25,529 nt of DNA from a virus: the IMG/VR virus record IMGVR_UViG_3300025157_000003, positions 1 through 25,529 of that record. One strand, given 5' to 3'. Below the pieces are notes generated by a model that did no database searches, was not told the DNA's origin, and saw only the letters and a program-made list of their open reading frames with translations. Of this stretch, positions 13,071 through 23,523 are shown piece by piece. The position numbers and the translations under genes were made by a program. How positions within the stretch are numbered: the first letter of the stretch is position 1; each line of letters begins with the position of its first letter.

Positions 13071-16000
13071 ATGGCGGAAGCGATCGGCTTGGAAGTCAGG
13101 ATCGGGGGCGACCCTTCCGCCGCCCTCGGCGCGCTCGACAAGGTCGACTCCGCCCTTAAACACACGACTTCGGGAGCGCAGGCCGCAACCTCGTCCTTCC
13201 TCAAGGTCGGACAGACCATTCAGGCTTGGGGCGACGCCCTCAAGCACGTCGCGGCCGTCGGCAAGCGGGCGTTCGACGCGATTCTCGGCGACGCCATCAA
13301 GGTCGCCGACGAGATCGGCACGTTCTCGAAGCAGACCGGAATCGCGACCGACTCGCTTCAGCGCCTGAAGTTCGCGGCCGAGCAGAGCGACGCCAGCTTC
13401 GGAACGCTTCGCGCCGGGCTCAAGATCCTCCAGCGCAACATGGGAGAGGCGGCGTCCGGCTCGAAGGAAGCCGCCGACGCGTTCGCCCGGATCGGCCTTT
13501 CGACCTCGCAGGTCGCCTCGATGGACGTGGAACAGGTCTTCGAGCGCATCGCGGACGTGATGGCCGACGAGGCCGTTCCCGACGCGCAGAAGATGTCGCT
13601 GGCGATGGACCTGATGGGCCGTTCGGCGAGCGAGCTCCTGCCTCTCCTCAAGCAAGGCGGAGAAGGCATCCGGGCCTTTGGGCAGGAAGCGGAGGAGCTC
13701 GGCGCGGTCATGAGCGACGAGACGATCCAGGCGACGAAGGACTTCGAGGACAATCTCAAGGCGATCAAGACGGCGATTTTCGGGGCGTCGTCCGTGATCC
13801 TGAAAGAGCTCGCGCCGTCGCTCAAGGAGTGGACCGACGCCGTCCGGAAGCGCATGCCGGAAGCGATCCAGTGGGTCAAGGACTTCGTCAAGGCGATCAG
13901 GATCGCGGCGGAGAACCTGCGCTACTGGGGAGAGATCGCCGGCATCGCCGTCGGGAACGTCATCGGAGGATTCCGCGACCTGATCAAATTCCTCGGGCTG
14001 TTCGGGCGCGAGTTCGTCGGGCTCCTGGGCGACATCCTGGACAATGCCGTGCCGCTCTTCCGATCGGCCGGAGCGGCGATGGTCGAGGCTCTCAAGGCGG
14101 GCCTGACCGGCAAGGCGTTCGACTTCGCTTCGGTGGTCGGGGGCCTGGAGCCTTTCCTCGGCAAGCTGTCCGAGCGCATCGCGACGGTCGCGAACGCGGC
14201 CGGAGAGGTGGTGGAGACGCTCTCGTCCGGATTCGAGTCCGCGGAGCGCAGGCACCGGCAGAACGTCGAGCGAATCGTCGAGGACCAGGAAAAGCTCCGC
14301 GACGCCTTCGATTCGACGGCGAAGGCCGCCGCGAGGATGACGACGCTCTCGGAAGAAGGCCGGGGTCGGCCAAAGAGGCCGGAAAGCGCGGCGTTCGGAC
14401 CGGAACGGCTCGTCGGAGGCCTCGTCGCTCCAGGTCAGGAAATCGCCGGCGCCGAGTTCGTCGCGAGGAGGAAGTTCGGAAGCCTGCTCGAGTACGAGCA
14501 GTTCAGGGAACGCGTCGCGCTGGCGAAGCGGTTCGCGGCCGGCGAAGGAAGCAGGATCGAAGCGCAGGCGCTGAGGACGAAGCACAAGCTCGAACGGGAA
14601 CTCGGGATGCGCTTGAACGACGAGCAGCTGAAGCAGGCGCTCGAATTGGAGAACGAGGTCGCGGAAGAGAGGCGGCGCATCGACGCGACGACGCGGGGCC
14701 AGGAACGGAAGGCCGCTCTCAAGGAACTGGAAGAGACGAGGAAGCAGGCGGTCAAGGCCTTGGCCGACAAGATGAAGGACGAGAAGGACAAGAAGTCGCT
14801 GCTGTACAAGCAGGAGAGAGAGCACGTCGACAAGATCGGGCAGCAGCGCAAGCGGATCGGCGAAGAGGAAGCGGCGGACCGGAAGAGGGTCCAAGACGAC
14901 GAGATGCGCCATCTCGACGAGGTGCTGCGGAAGAGGAAGGAGGCGGCGTCCTCGCCCATGGGAGTCTCGGCCGCCGGGCCGCTGGAAGCGACGGCGGGCG
15001 TGACGACCGGCGGCACGGGCATCTCCGGACTGTTGAGCGCGATCCGCGAATGCGTATGCCGCGCGCCCGAGGCCGTGGCGAGCATGTCCGGCATCGCGAC
15101 CGTCTCGACCGTCGCGGGAGGCGGTGCAGTCGCGTCGGGCGTCGAGAGTCTGCTGGGAACCGTGGTGGCGCTCTTGACGCAAGTCGTCGCGTGCGTGTGC
15201 CCCCGGTGCTGCCCGCAGCCGTTCCTGACGACCGGAGGCGGCGGAACGACCGGCCCGATCTCTCCCTACGCGGCTGGAGGGCGGTTTGCCGGCGGCGGAG
15301 TAGGAGGCGTCGCGCTTGCCGGCAATCTCGTCGGAGGCGCGGGCGCGCTCGGGCTGGCCCTCGGCGGCGGCGGCGGACTCATCAATCCGTTCGGAGGATT
15401 CGGAGCGGCCAATCTGTTCGGCGGGGGCGCCGCGTTCGGAGGGCCCGCCGCGGTCGGCGGCTGTCCTCCCGGCACGAATCCGGATCCGATCACGGGAGAA
15501 TGCGTCCCGTATGCGGCCGGCGGCGGAACCAGCGTGCTTTCGCTCTTCCAGAGCGGCCCTTTGGCGAACGATCCGCGCGCGCCATTGCTGGCGCAACAGA
15601 TCGCGCAGAAGTTCCCGGGCATGAATCCGGCATCCATCGCGATGCTCGTCCAGGCGATCCTCCTCGGCGGGGCAACGCCTCCGCCCGGTATCACGGTCCC
15701 GCAGATGCCGGCCGCGCCGCAAGGGCCGATGCCGACTCCGAGCGCGGGGCAGCGCGAGCTCGCTTCTCTCGCCGAGCGCGGCCTGCTCTCGATGGAGCAG
15801 ATCGCGCAGATCCAGTCCGGAGGAGGCGGGATGACGATGCTTCCCGGCTTCGATCCGACCGGAGGGATCGAGGCGGTAGACAGGTTCGGCAAGCCGATCG
15901 CGGGCGTTGGCGGAGGAGCCGTCGCCGCGCCCGCGTTCGACCTCTCGCGCTACGTCGGAGGTCTCGCGACGACGGGAATGGCCGAGGAGATCTTCGCGCG

Positions 16001-16274
16001 GCTGACCGGCGAGGCTCCGGGCGCGGCCGAGACGCCGGAAGAGGCCAACACCAAGGCGACGCAGGAGAACACGACCGCGCTCCGCGACATGGCGGCCAAG
16101 CTTCAGATGATCGGCGCGACCGGCGGGACGGCGACGACGCAAGGCGGCGGACAGACCGTCGTCTACAACGACTATTCGACCGGAGGGGACGCCGCGACCA
16201 AGGAGCGCTTCCGGCTCTGGCGCGAGCAGCGATGGGAAGTGCAGATGCGCGAGGCCCAGCAGGGGAACATCTAG
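13071..16274 (+). CDS. Tape measure protein
   Basis: A 1067-residue protein that sets tail length and is ejected ahead of the DNA. The N-terminal 250 residues are typical tape-measure helices (VGQTIQAWGDALKHVAAVG, EIGTFSKQTGIATDSLQRLK, AADAFARIGLSTSQVASMD, ASELLPLLKQGGEGI). Hydrophobic helices follow (WGEIAGIAVGNVIGGFRDLI), then a long charged coiled-coil at about residues 470-625. After that come Cys-rich clusters (ECVC; ACVCPRCCPQP; GGCPPGTNP...GECVP), Gly-rich stretches, and a C-terminal part with an ENTTALRDMAAKLQ helix. By the known ruler of about 0.15 nm per residue, it would give a tail of about 160 nm. The GTG of Dit follows 4 bases after its stop. Confidence 0.8.
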   Translation: MAEAIGLEVRIGGDPSAALGALDKVDSALKHTTSGAQAATSSFLKVGQTIQAWGDALKHVAAVGKRAFDAILGDAIKVADEIGTFSKQTGIATDSLQRLKFAAEQSDASFGTLRAGLKILQRNMGEAASGSKEAADAFARIGLSTSQVASMDVEQVFERIADVMADEAVPDAQKMSLAMDLMGRSASELLPLLKQGGEGIRAFGQEAEELGAVMSDETIQATKDFEDNLKAIKTAIFGASSVILKELAPSLKEWTDAVRKRMPEAIQWVKDFVKAIRIAAENLRYWGEIAGIAVGNVIGGFRDLIKFLGLFGREFVGLLGDILDNAVPLFRSAGAAMVEALKAGLTGKAFDFASVVGGLEPFLGKLSERIATVANAAGEVVETLSSGFESAERRHRQNVERIVEDQEKLRDAFDSTAKAAARMTTLSEEGRGRPKRPESAAFGPERLVGGLVAPGQEIAGAEFVARRKFGSLLEYEQFRERVALAKRFAAGEGSRIEAQALRTKHKLERELGMRLNDEQLKQALELENEVAEERRRIDATTRGQERKAALKELEETRKQAVKALADKMKDEKDKKSLLYKQEREHVDKIGQQRKRIGEEEAADRKRVQDDEMRHLDEVLRKRKEAASSPMGVSAAGPLEATAGVTTGGTGISGLLSAIRECVCRAPEAVASMSGIATVSTVAGGGAVASGVESLLGTVVALLTQVVACVCPRCCPQPFLTTGGGGTTGPISPYAAGGRFAGGGVGGVALAGNLVGGAGALGLALGGGGGLINPFGGFGAANLFGGGAAFGGPAAVGGCPPGTNPDPITGECVPYAAGGGTSVLSLFQSGPLANDPRAPLLAQQIAQKFPGMNPASIAMLVQAILLGGATPPPGITVPQMPAAPQGPMPTPSAGQRELASLAERGLLSMEQIAQIQSGGGGMTMLPGFDPTGGIEAVDRFGKPIAGVGGGAVAAPAFDLSRYVGGLATTGMAEEIFARLTGEAPGAAETPEEANTKATQENTTALRDMAAKLQMIGATGGTATTQGGGQTVVYNDYSTGGDAATKERFRLWREQRWEVQMREAQQGNI

Positions 16275-16277
16275 GCC

Positions 16278-17054
16278 GTGCCGACGACGATCTTCCGCTA
16301 CGACACTCTCGACCTTCAGGATGAGGCGAACGGCCTGGCGGTCTCGGCTTTCGTTCTGCCCGACCGGACCCGCGTTCCGAGCGAGGTCGCGCCGCGCCGG
16401 CACGGCGTCGTCCGCACGGAGGAACCGACGCTCACCGAGCGCGTGCTCGCGTTCTCCGGGACGATCAAGCAGGACACGGCGGCCCTTCTGAGGACCAAGC
16501 TCGACGACGTGCTCAAGACGATGAACGGGACGGAGAAGCAGTTCTACCTGTACGACACGACGCGCTACATCGTCTGCACGAAGACCGAATTCCGCTCGCG
16601 CTTCCGTCCGGGTCCGGCAATGACGGTACTCGACTACGACTGCGAGCTGTTCGCCTCGGACCCGTTCTGGATCGCGGCGACCGGGACGACAGACACGCAG
16701 ACGGCCTCGAATTGGCCGACGAGCGCGCTCTCTTGGACCCACACGAATTCGGGCAGCGCGCTCGTCTTCCCGACCTACACGGTTACGGCAAACGTCGCCG
16801 GGGCGGTGGCCGGTCCGATCACGCTCACGAACTCGACGACGGGCAAATCGTGGACGTTTTCGGCGACCATCGCGAGCGGAAAGTCCATGGTCTTCAACAC
16901 GGCGAACTTCACGGTCACGAACGACGGCGCGGACGCGATCAATTCGATGACCGGAGTTCCGGTCTGGCTCACGAGCGGATCCAACAGCTTGAGTTTCAGC
17001 GGCGGCAACGCCACCTTCAAGATCGCGTACAACGCGCGCTACTACGGACCCTGA
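16278..17054 (+). CDS. Distal tail protein (Dit-like)
   Basis: A 258-residue protein following the tape measure gene, the standard position of Dit, the hub that joins the tail tube to the baseplate. The N-terminal domain has the expected FSGTIKQDTAALLRTKLDDVLKTM and MTVLDYDCELFASDPFW segments. The C-terminal half (ITLTNSTTGKSWTFSATI...NFTVTNDGADAIN, VPVWLTSGSNSLSFSGGNATFKIAY) is a beta-sandwich of the galectin-like kind used by evolved Dits to bind host carbohydrates. GTG start, stop 4 bases before the next gene. Confidence 0.7.
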   Translation: MPTTIFRYDTLDLQDEANGLAVSAFVLPDRTRVPSEVAPRRHGVVRTEEPTLTERVLAFSGTIKQDTAALLRTKLDDVLKTMNGTEKQFYLYDTTRYIVCTKTEFRSRFRPGPAMTVLDYDCELFASDPFWIAATGTTDTQTASNWPTSALSWTHTNSGSALVFPTYTVTANVAGAVAGPITLTNSTTGKSWTFSATIASGKSMVFNTANFTVTNDGADAINSMTGVPVWLTSGSNSLSFSGGNATFKIAYNARYYGP

Positions 17055-17057
17055 ACC

Positions 17058-17393
17058 ATGGCTCTGCCGATCATCCTCGAAGGCTCGGAAGGCACGAGCG
17101 GCGGGACCTCCCCCGCCGACGATGCCGGCGCGTACTTCGAGCTGGAGCTGTGGCAGGTAGCCGGCCTGGACTTCGGCGCGACTCTCACGCGCAAGAAGGT
17201 CTTCCGCGCGCAGCTCGCCGAGGCGCACTGGGACTACGACCGGATCGGAGGCGCCGGGAAGGGCGAATTCGTCGTCGAGGGCGGTGTCGCCGACATGGAC
17301 GAGGCCGTGCAGACCCAGTGGGAGATACGGCTCCTGCGCGAGGGCGCGATCTGGTATCGCGCTCGCCTGACTGCCTACGAGCACTTCACCTGA
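17058..17393 (+). CDS. Baseplate protein, N-terminal part (ends at in-frame TGA)
   Basis: A 111-residue piece. After MALPIILEGSEGT it reads FELELWQVAGLDFG, WDYDRIGGAGKGEFVVEG and WEIRLLREGAIWYRARLTAYEHFT, the N-terminal half of a common phage upper-baseplate domain in which the WYRxR strand runs straight into an EGY..L segment. Here a TGA at 17391-17393 stops translation between these strands, and the same frame resumes the domain ([18 protein letters not shown]) without any shift. On its own the product would be missing half of the domain. It is either the short form of a readthrough pair, or a gene broken by a nonsense mutation or base error. Confidence 0.65.
   Translation: MALPIILEGSEGTSGGTSPADDAGAYFELELWQVAGLDFGATLTRKKVFRAQLAEAHWDYDRIGGAGKGEFVVEGGVADMDEAVQTQWEIRLLREGAIWYRARLTAYEHFT
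17391..17393 (+). other. In-frame TGA interrupting a baseplate/fibre gene
   Basis: The codons either side are in one frame (ATG 17058 and ATG 17418 are both multiples of 3 apart) and encode parts of one apparent domain. The stop is followed by C (TGAC), a context known to be leaky in bacteria. No SD stands before ATG 17418. TGA is used as a normal stop in many genes here (746, 838, 8597, 9758, 19769), so it is not a genome-wide sense codon. Confidence 0.6.
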
Positions 17394-20053
<2,660 letters not shown>

Positions 20054-20073
20054 CGCGACCTGGAATCGGACGT

Positions 20074-20102
20074 TTGACGCATACGGATCGCGACGCCATA
20101 AT
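20074..20102 (+). promoter_or_regulatory. Sigma-70-like promoter
   Basis: TTGACG (20074-20079), a 17-base spacer and CATAAT (20097-20102): five of six consensus matches in each box. It lies in the 84-base gap after the fibre module, and its expected start (near 20109) leaves a leader of about 29 bases with GAGGAGG before the GTG at 20138. It likely drives the following virion and lysis genes. Confidence 0.65.
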
Positions 20103-20137
20103 GGCTGCGTGACCGCTCGCTTGAGGAGGATACGCTC

Positions 20138-20485
20138 GTGCGCGGACAGATCAAACGCTTGGCCGGTCCGGCCTTTCTGGGCACTTCGGCGGCCGACGTG
20201 CTTGCCGAACCGGCCGCCGGCCACTACTACGTCATCTATCACATCCACGTCGTCAACGTCGGGGCCGCTTCGACGTATTCCCTGTTCCTGGGAGCGACCG
20301 GCGGCAGCGCGGCCGGGACGCAGATCGGCGGCGGAACGAGGTCGATCGGCGCGAACGCGCGCGACGACGTCTATTTTTCCGCCGGGCTCGTGCAGGAAAA
20401 CACGAAGTTCCTGTCGGGCATCGCGGCCGACGCTTCGCGTCTGGTCATTACCGTGATGGGCACGCACCACGTTTCCAGCGCGTAA
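20138..20485 (+). CDS. Small beta-rich virion-type protein
   Basis: A 115-residue protein with a jelly-roll-like strand pattern (YYVIYHIHVVNVGAASTYSLFLGATG, GANARDDVYFSAGLVQENTKFLSG, RLVITVMGTHHV). Similar short proteins are common in phage tail regions but uncharacterised. It has its own promoter and a perfect SD (GAGGAGG, 20123-20129), so it may be made in large amounts, as a decoration or tail-surface protein would be. The 86-base gap after it holds a direct repeat of GCGATCGGTCG (20487 and 20531). Confidence 0.55.
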   Translation: MRGQIKRLAGPAFLGTSAADVLAEPAAGHYYVIYHIHVVNVGAASTYSLFLGATGGSAAGTQIGGGTRSIGANARDDVYFSAGLVQENTKFLSGIAADASRLVITVMGTHHVSSA

Positions 20486-20571
20486 GGCGATCGGTCGTCG
20501 CGCCATGGCAATGCGATCCGATCCGGGCACGCGATCGGTCGGAGGCGCGCGAAGACGGACGGGATGAAAGC

Positions 20572-20973
20572 GTGGACGAGACGACGCAGGCGTTGGGCGC
20601 GCTGGCCGCGAGGCTCGACGGTCTCCAGCAGACCCTCTCGGGGCTGCTCTCCGACATCAAGGTCCAGATCGCGGCCACGGCCGAGATGAGGGCGAAGCTG
20701 GAGGAAGTCGGGAAGGATCTGAAGAGGCTGTTCGGCCGAGTCGAGAAGTTGGAAGAAGCCTCCGCGCCGAACGAGACGGAGATCCGGGACCGCGCGCGGC
20801 AGGAGATCGAGGAGGCGCAGCACGTCCGGGACGTAGACGCCAGGCTGGCGCGGCTTGAGCAGGCTCGCGCGGCGGTCCGCGGGGGCGCTTGGGACTTCGC
20901 GAAGTGGCTCGGAGCCGCGGCGGGAGGCGGAGGCGTCATGAAGCTGCTGGACTGGATCTTCGGAGGACCGTGA
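20572..20973 (+). CDS. Coiled-coil protein with C-terminal membrane segment (XhlA-like)
   Basis: A 133-residue protein: a long amphipathic coiled coil (LAARLDGLQQTLSGLLSDIK, AEMRAKLEEVGKDLKRLFGRVEKLEEA) followed by a C-terminal hydrophobic, Gly-rich segment (WDFAKWLGAAAGGGGVMKLLDWIFGG). This is the layout of XhlA/hemolysin-type phage membrane proteins that act alongside a holin. The GTG start gives the full coil; the upstream SD is weak. The next gene begins two bases after its stop. A coiled-coil membrane protein unrelated to lysis is also possible. Confidence 0.55.
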   Translation: MDETTQALGALAARLDGLQQTLSGLLSDIKVQIAATAEMRAKLEEVGKDLKRLFGRVEKLEEASAPNETEIRDRARQEIEEAQHVRDVDARLARLEQARAAVRGGAWDFAKWLGAAAGGGGVMKLLDWIFGGP

Positions 20974-20974
20974 C

Positions 20975-21445
20975 GTGGGCGCGTTGAGGGCTCTGGTCGT
21001 CGAGGACGACGCGAAAGTAGCCGAGCTCGTCCGCTGCGTTCTCGCGGAGGCGGGGGTCGAGGTCTCCGTGGCTGCGACGGTCGCGGAGGCCGAGTCGCTC
21101 ATGGCCGAGGCGATGCCGGACGTCCTGTTTACCGATCTGTCCTTGCCGGACGGAAGGGGCGAAGACATGCTCCGCCTCATGGAGATTCGGGGGGATCGAG
21201 TCCCGACGGTCGTCGTCAGCGGGGACCTGCCGGGAGCCGGAAATCTGCCTCGGTGGGCCGTGGCGGTCGCGAAGCCTCTGGAAATCGCGCGTCTGCCCGG
21301 GATCCTCCGCGACGCCGTACGCGGGCTCGGACCGGCTTGCTCGGGCCGCGGCGGGATCTCCGGCCTCTGCGACCGCGTCGAGGCCATGACGCGCGCGGTG
21401 GAGGAGACGAGGCGCGAGATACGCCACGCCGGGTGGGCGCGATGA
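20975..21445 (+). CDS. Stand-alone CheY-like response regulator receiver
   Basis: A 156-residue protein with a complete receiver domain: acidic pocket E10/D11/D12 (ALVVEDD), phosphoacceptor D54 in VLFTDLSLPDG, switch S82 in TVVVSGD and K100-P101 in AVAKPLE. The spacings (42, 28, 18) match the family. The remaining about 35 residues are a short helical tail (CDRVEAMTRAVEETRREIR) with no DNA-binding or enzymatic output domain. It sits between the XhlA-like gene and a one-helix membrane peptide and is coupled to the latter (ATGA overlap). Phospho-signals from a host kinase could act on it, or it might titrate phosphate or a partner. No kinase gene is present here. Confidence 0.85.
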   Translation: MGALRALVVEDDAKVAELVRCVLAEAGVEVSVAATVAEAESLMAEAMPDVLFTDLSLPDGRGEDMLRLMEIRGDRVPTVVVSGDLPGAGNLPRWAVAVAKPLEIARLPGILRDAVRGLGPACSGRGGISGLCDRVEAMTRAVEETRREIRHAGWAR

Positions 21446-21543
21446 CCCGGGACGAATGGGATGCGATGCGGATCGTCGGCATCGCGCTGCTCGTCGCGGC
21501 GGCCGTCTTCGTCGCCCTTATGGCCATCCCATGGAAGCAGTGA
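21442..21543 (+). CDS. 33-residue single-helix membrane peptide
   Basis: An ATG overlapping the receiver's stop (ATGA) begins a 33-residue peptide with an acidic, Trp-containing head (TRDEWDAMR) and one membrane helix (IVGIALLVAAAVFVALMAI), ending PWKQ. Tight coupling to the receiver gene suggests the two act together, for example as membrane partner or small holin/antiholin. This is inference. Confidence 0.5.
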   Translation: MTRDEWDAMRIVGIALLVAAAVFVALMAIPWKQ

Positions 21544-21552
21544 AGATTCGGC

Positions 21553-21581
21553 TTGACAGGGCACGTCGGGGCGTGTAACCT
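21553..21581 (+). promoter_or_regulatory. Sigma-70-like promoter for the lipoprotein gene
   Basis: TTGACA (21553-21558, perfect -35), a 17-base spacer and TAACCT (21576-21581, -10 with T-A....T conserved). It lies in the 116-base gap after the membrane peptide. Downstream the leader contains a perfect inverted repeat, CCGGCCTT/AAGGCCGG (21620-21636), before the GTG at 21660. Confidence 0.65.
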
Positions 21582-21619
21582 TCGCATCCGTCAGCCGCGA
21601 GACGAGATTCGCGGTCCCT

Positions 21620-21636
21620 CCGGCCTTCAAGGCCGG
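21620..21636 (+). other. Perfect hairpin in the lipoprotein leader
   Basis: CCGGCCTT (21620-21627) and AAGGCCGG (21629-21636) form a near-continuous palindrome in the leader between the promoter and the GTG at 21660. No T-run follows. It could affect mRNA stability or bind a dimeric protein. Confidence 0.4.
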
Positions 21637-21659
21637 GGGCCGTTGCGCGAGGGCAGGGA

Positions 21660-22277
21660 GTGGAAATCAGGAAGCATTCGCGGCTTGTTGCCGCGAACCC
21701 CACAGACACTCTCCTTTCCGATGCGGGGGAGCGGACCGGGAACCTCCTCGGTCCGCTCCGTCCTTTCCTGCTCGCTGCCGGGCTCCTGTGCGGAGCGTGT
21801 CTGCTAAGCTGCCAATCGCCCGAGGCCGTTCGCCACGGCGACCGGCTCGCCGCCCGATCCGAGGAAGCCTACGCGCGCGGAGTCGAGTCGCTCGTGCGCG
21901 CGACCGCCGAATCGCTGCGCAAGGCGCGCCGGCAGCATGCGCTCGACCTCTTCGACCTCGCCTGGGGCGAAAAGGTCGGGGCCGACGGGAAGATCGCCAG
22001 CGAGGACGCGAAGCGGCTCTCGGCCGACCTGGAGGCCAGGTACGGCGAGGCCGACGACGACTACGCGCGCGTCATGACGGCGCTCGCGAAGGCCCGCCTG
22101 AATCTGCAGGATGCCCGCGACCTCCGCGCCGCCTTGACCGACTACCTCGGCGCGGCCGGGGTCCAGAAGTCGACGGTGGACGCCGTGCTTGAGGAGGTCG
22201 GTAGGCGGGTCGGATCGGCCGATATCTTCCGCGCGCCGGAGGTTTCCGGGGCCTCGACGGGCGGCGGGGGGGAATAG
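21660..22277 (+). CDS. Putative phage lipoprotein
   Basis: A 205-residue protein with a lipoprotein signal: hydrophobic core PFLLAAGLLCGACLLSC with lipobox LLSC, lipidated Cys at about residue 51. The n-region is unusually long (about 34 residues), but no later ATG, GTG or TTG exists in frame before the core, so GTG 21660 is the only canonical start. The mature part is helical and charged (RLAARSEEAYARGVESLVRATAESLRKARRQ...) and ends in a Gly-rich tail. It could be a spanin-like lysis factor or a surface-exclusion lipoprotein carried as a moron. Its own promoter supports the latter, its position the former. Confidence 0.65.
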   Translation: MEIRKHSRLVAANPTDTLLSDAGERTGNLLGPLRPFLLAAGLLCGACLLSCQSPEAVRHGDRLAARSEEAYARGVESLVRATAESLRKARRQHALDLFDLAWGEKVGADGKIASEDAKRLSADLEARYGEADDDYARVMTALAKARLNLQDARDLRAALTDYLGAAGVQKSTVDAVLEEVGRRVGSADIFRAPEVSGASTGGGGE

Positions 22278-22289
22278 GGAGAAACCGCG

Positions 22290-22514
22290 ATGTCGGAACA
22301 GGATCGTCCGACCGAGGGAGCATCTGCTGCCGACAAGCTCCACAACCTGCGCTGGAAGAACGTGGACGTGTCCGGAGTCCCGGACCGGCAAGCCGGCGAC
22401 GAGGAGAAGGCGGCGGCGATCCAGGGGATCAAGGACGCGAAGACCGCGAAGGAGCTCGTCGCGCGCGCGATCGACCTCGCCGTGGGGCTCGGGGCGAAAT
22501 TCCTCGCGGGTTGA
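22290..22514 (+). CDS. Hypothetical small protein
   Basis: A 74-residue protein between the lipoprotein and the putative holin. The N-terminal half is charged (SEQDRPTEGASAADKL); the C-terminal half is a helical, increasingly hydrophobic segment (KELVARAIDLAVGLGAKFLAG). A GGGAGAAA sequence acts as a weak SD. No family recognised; a minor lysis-linked peptide is possible. Confidence 0.5.
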   Translation: MSEQDRPTEGASAADKLHNLRWKNVDVSGVPDRQAGDEEKAAAIQGIKDAKTAKELVARAIDLAVGLGAKFLAG

Positions 22515-22541
22515 CTAGTTCGATGTTTCGGAGACTCGATC

Positions 22542-22751
22542 ATGGCGCTGCTCAAGAGCCGCAAGTTCGTCGCGGCCGTGATCGGGGTCCTCGTCGTCGT
22601 CGCGGTTCATCTCGGGATCGACGAGGCGAAGGCGAAGCAGATCGCCGACTGGGCGGGGGCGCTGCTGCTCGCCTACATCGGCGGCACGGCGCTGGAGGAC
22701 GCGGGCGCGAAGCGCGCGAACGGAAATGGAGTCGGACATCCTCCGAAGTAG
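22542..22751 (+). CDS. Putative small holin-like membrane protein
   Basis: A 69-residue protein with two hydrophobic segments, FVAAVIGVLVVVAVHLGI and ADWAGALLLAYIGGTALEDAGA, separated by a short charged turn, and a hydrophilic C-terminus. The LLKSRKFVAAVIGV start and the AYIGGTALED second helix are typical of small phage holins and holin-like proteins. It follows the lipoprotein and XhlA-like genes, as lysis genes would. No endolysin is visible in the window, so the call is tentative. Confidence 0.55.
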   Translation: MALLKSRKFVAAVIGVLVVVAVHLGIDEAKAKQIADWAGALLLAYIGGTALEDAGAKRANGNGVGHPPK

Positions 22752-22787
22752 GTTCGGATCTCGGGCATTGGGGCAAGGGGGACGGAT

Positions 22788-23522
22788 GTGGAAACGGAGC
22801 GCGCGGCTCCCGTCTTGAGCTACGTCACCGGGACGGTCGATCGCCCCGAGGGCCTCGCTCGCCTGATCGCCTCCCTCGCCAAGCACACCCCTTTTCCCTG
22901 GGAGGCGCGCGTCGGCGACGCGTCCGAATCCGGCTACGCCAGAAACCATGAGTTTCCGCTCGGACGCGTAATCGTCGACCGCCAGCAGCCGCGGCCGACG
23001 ATGGTCCAGACCTACGATCGCCTCTTCCGCGCCTGCGCCGGGGCCTGGGTGCTCTGGCTCAACGACGACGCGGAGGTCATGCCCGGCGCTCCTGCAGCGG
23101 CACTGCGCTTCATGGAGGCCAACCCGGAAGTCGGATGCGGTGCGCTCTACTACCAGGAGGGGCTGGGCAGCGTCTGGCGCGTCAACGAGTACAAGGGGAT
23201 GGTCTACGCGAACTTCGGCATCCTCCCCCGCGAATTCGGCGACCGAATCGGATGGTTCGGGACGGAGCTCGCGAGCTACGGCTGCGACAACCGGATCTCG
23301 TTCGAGACGCTCTTGGCCGGGAAAGGCGTCGTCGGGATTCCGGACGCGCGCGTCGTCCACCACGTCGATGCCAACCCGCGCAAGGAGCGGCAGAGCCGGG
23401 AGTACCGGCCGCATGCCTCGGCGTGGCTGGAGAGCGCCTACGGTCGGAAGCTGACGGCCATGCGCGCCGTCCACGACCGCTTCGCGCGACTGAACCCGTG
23501 CGGCAACGTCTTGGAACGGTGA
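22788..23522 (+). CDS. GT2-family glycosyltransferase
   Basis: A 244-residue protein with a GT-A fold: SYVTGTVDRPEGLARLIASL, then TMVQTYDRLFRACAGAWVLWLNDDAEVMPG, where D93-D94-A-E96 lies at the metal/nucleotide-sugar position. FMEANPEVGCGALYY and IGWFGTELASYGCDNRISFETL follow and correspond to the acceptor/catalytic side, and VHHVDANPRKE ends the domain. It would transfer a sugar from a nucleotide donor to an unknown acceptor. GTG is chosen since the ATG two bases earlier hits a stop quickly. It starts a run of four genes with overlaps or short gaps, ending in a methyltransferase, and so may belong to a glycan-modification set. Confidence 0.75.
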   Translation: METERAAPVLSYVTGTVDRPEGLARLIASLAKHTPFPWEARVGDASESGYARNHEFPLGRVIVDRQQPRPTMVQTYDRLFRACAGAWVLWLNDDAEVMPGAPAAALRFMEANPEVGCGALYYQEGLGSVWRVNEYKGMVYANFGILPREFGDRIGWFGTELASYGCDNRISFETLLAGKGVVGIPDARVVHHVDANPRKERQSREYRPHASAWLESAYGRKLTAMRAVHDRFARLNPCGNVLER

Positions 23523-23523
23523 C

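Noticed and set aside
13226-16324. A 1032-codon plus-strand frame inside the tape measure gene
   Set aside because: Arg/Gly-rich shadow with no recognisable domain, whereas the other frame has tape measure features.
17391-17393. Genome-wide reassignment of TGA to a sense codon
   Set aside because: TGA ends many genes exactly where the next gene starts, so it works as a normal stop in this phage.
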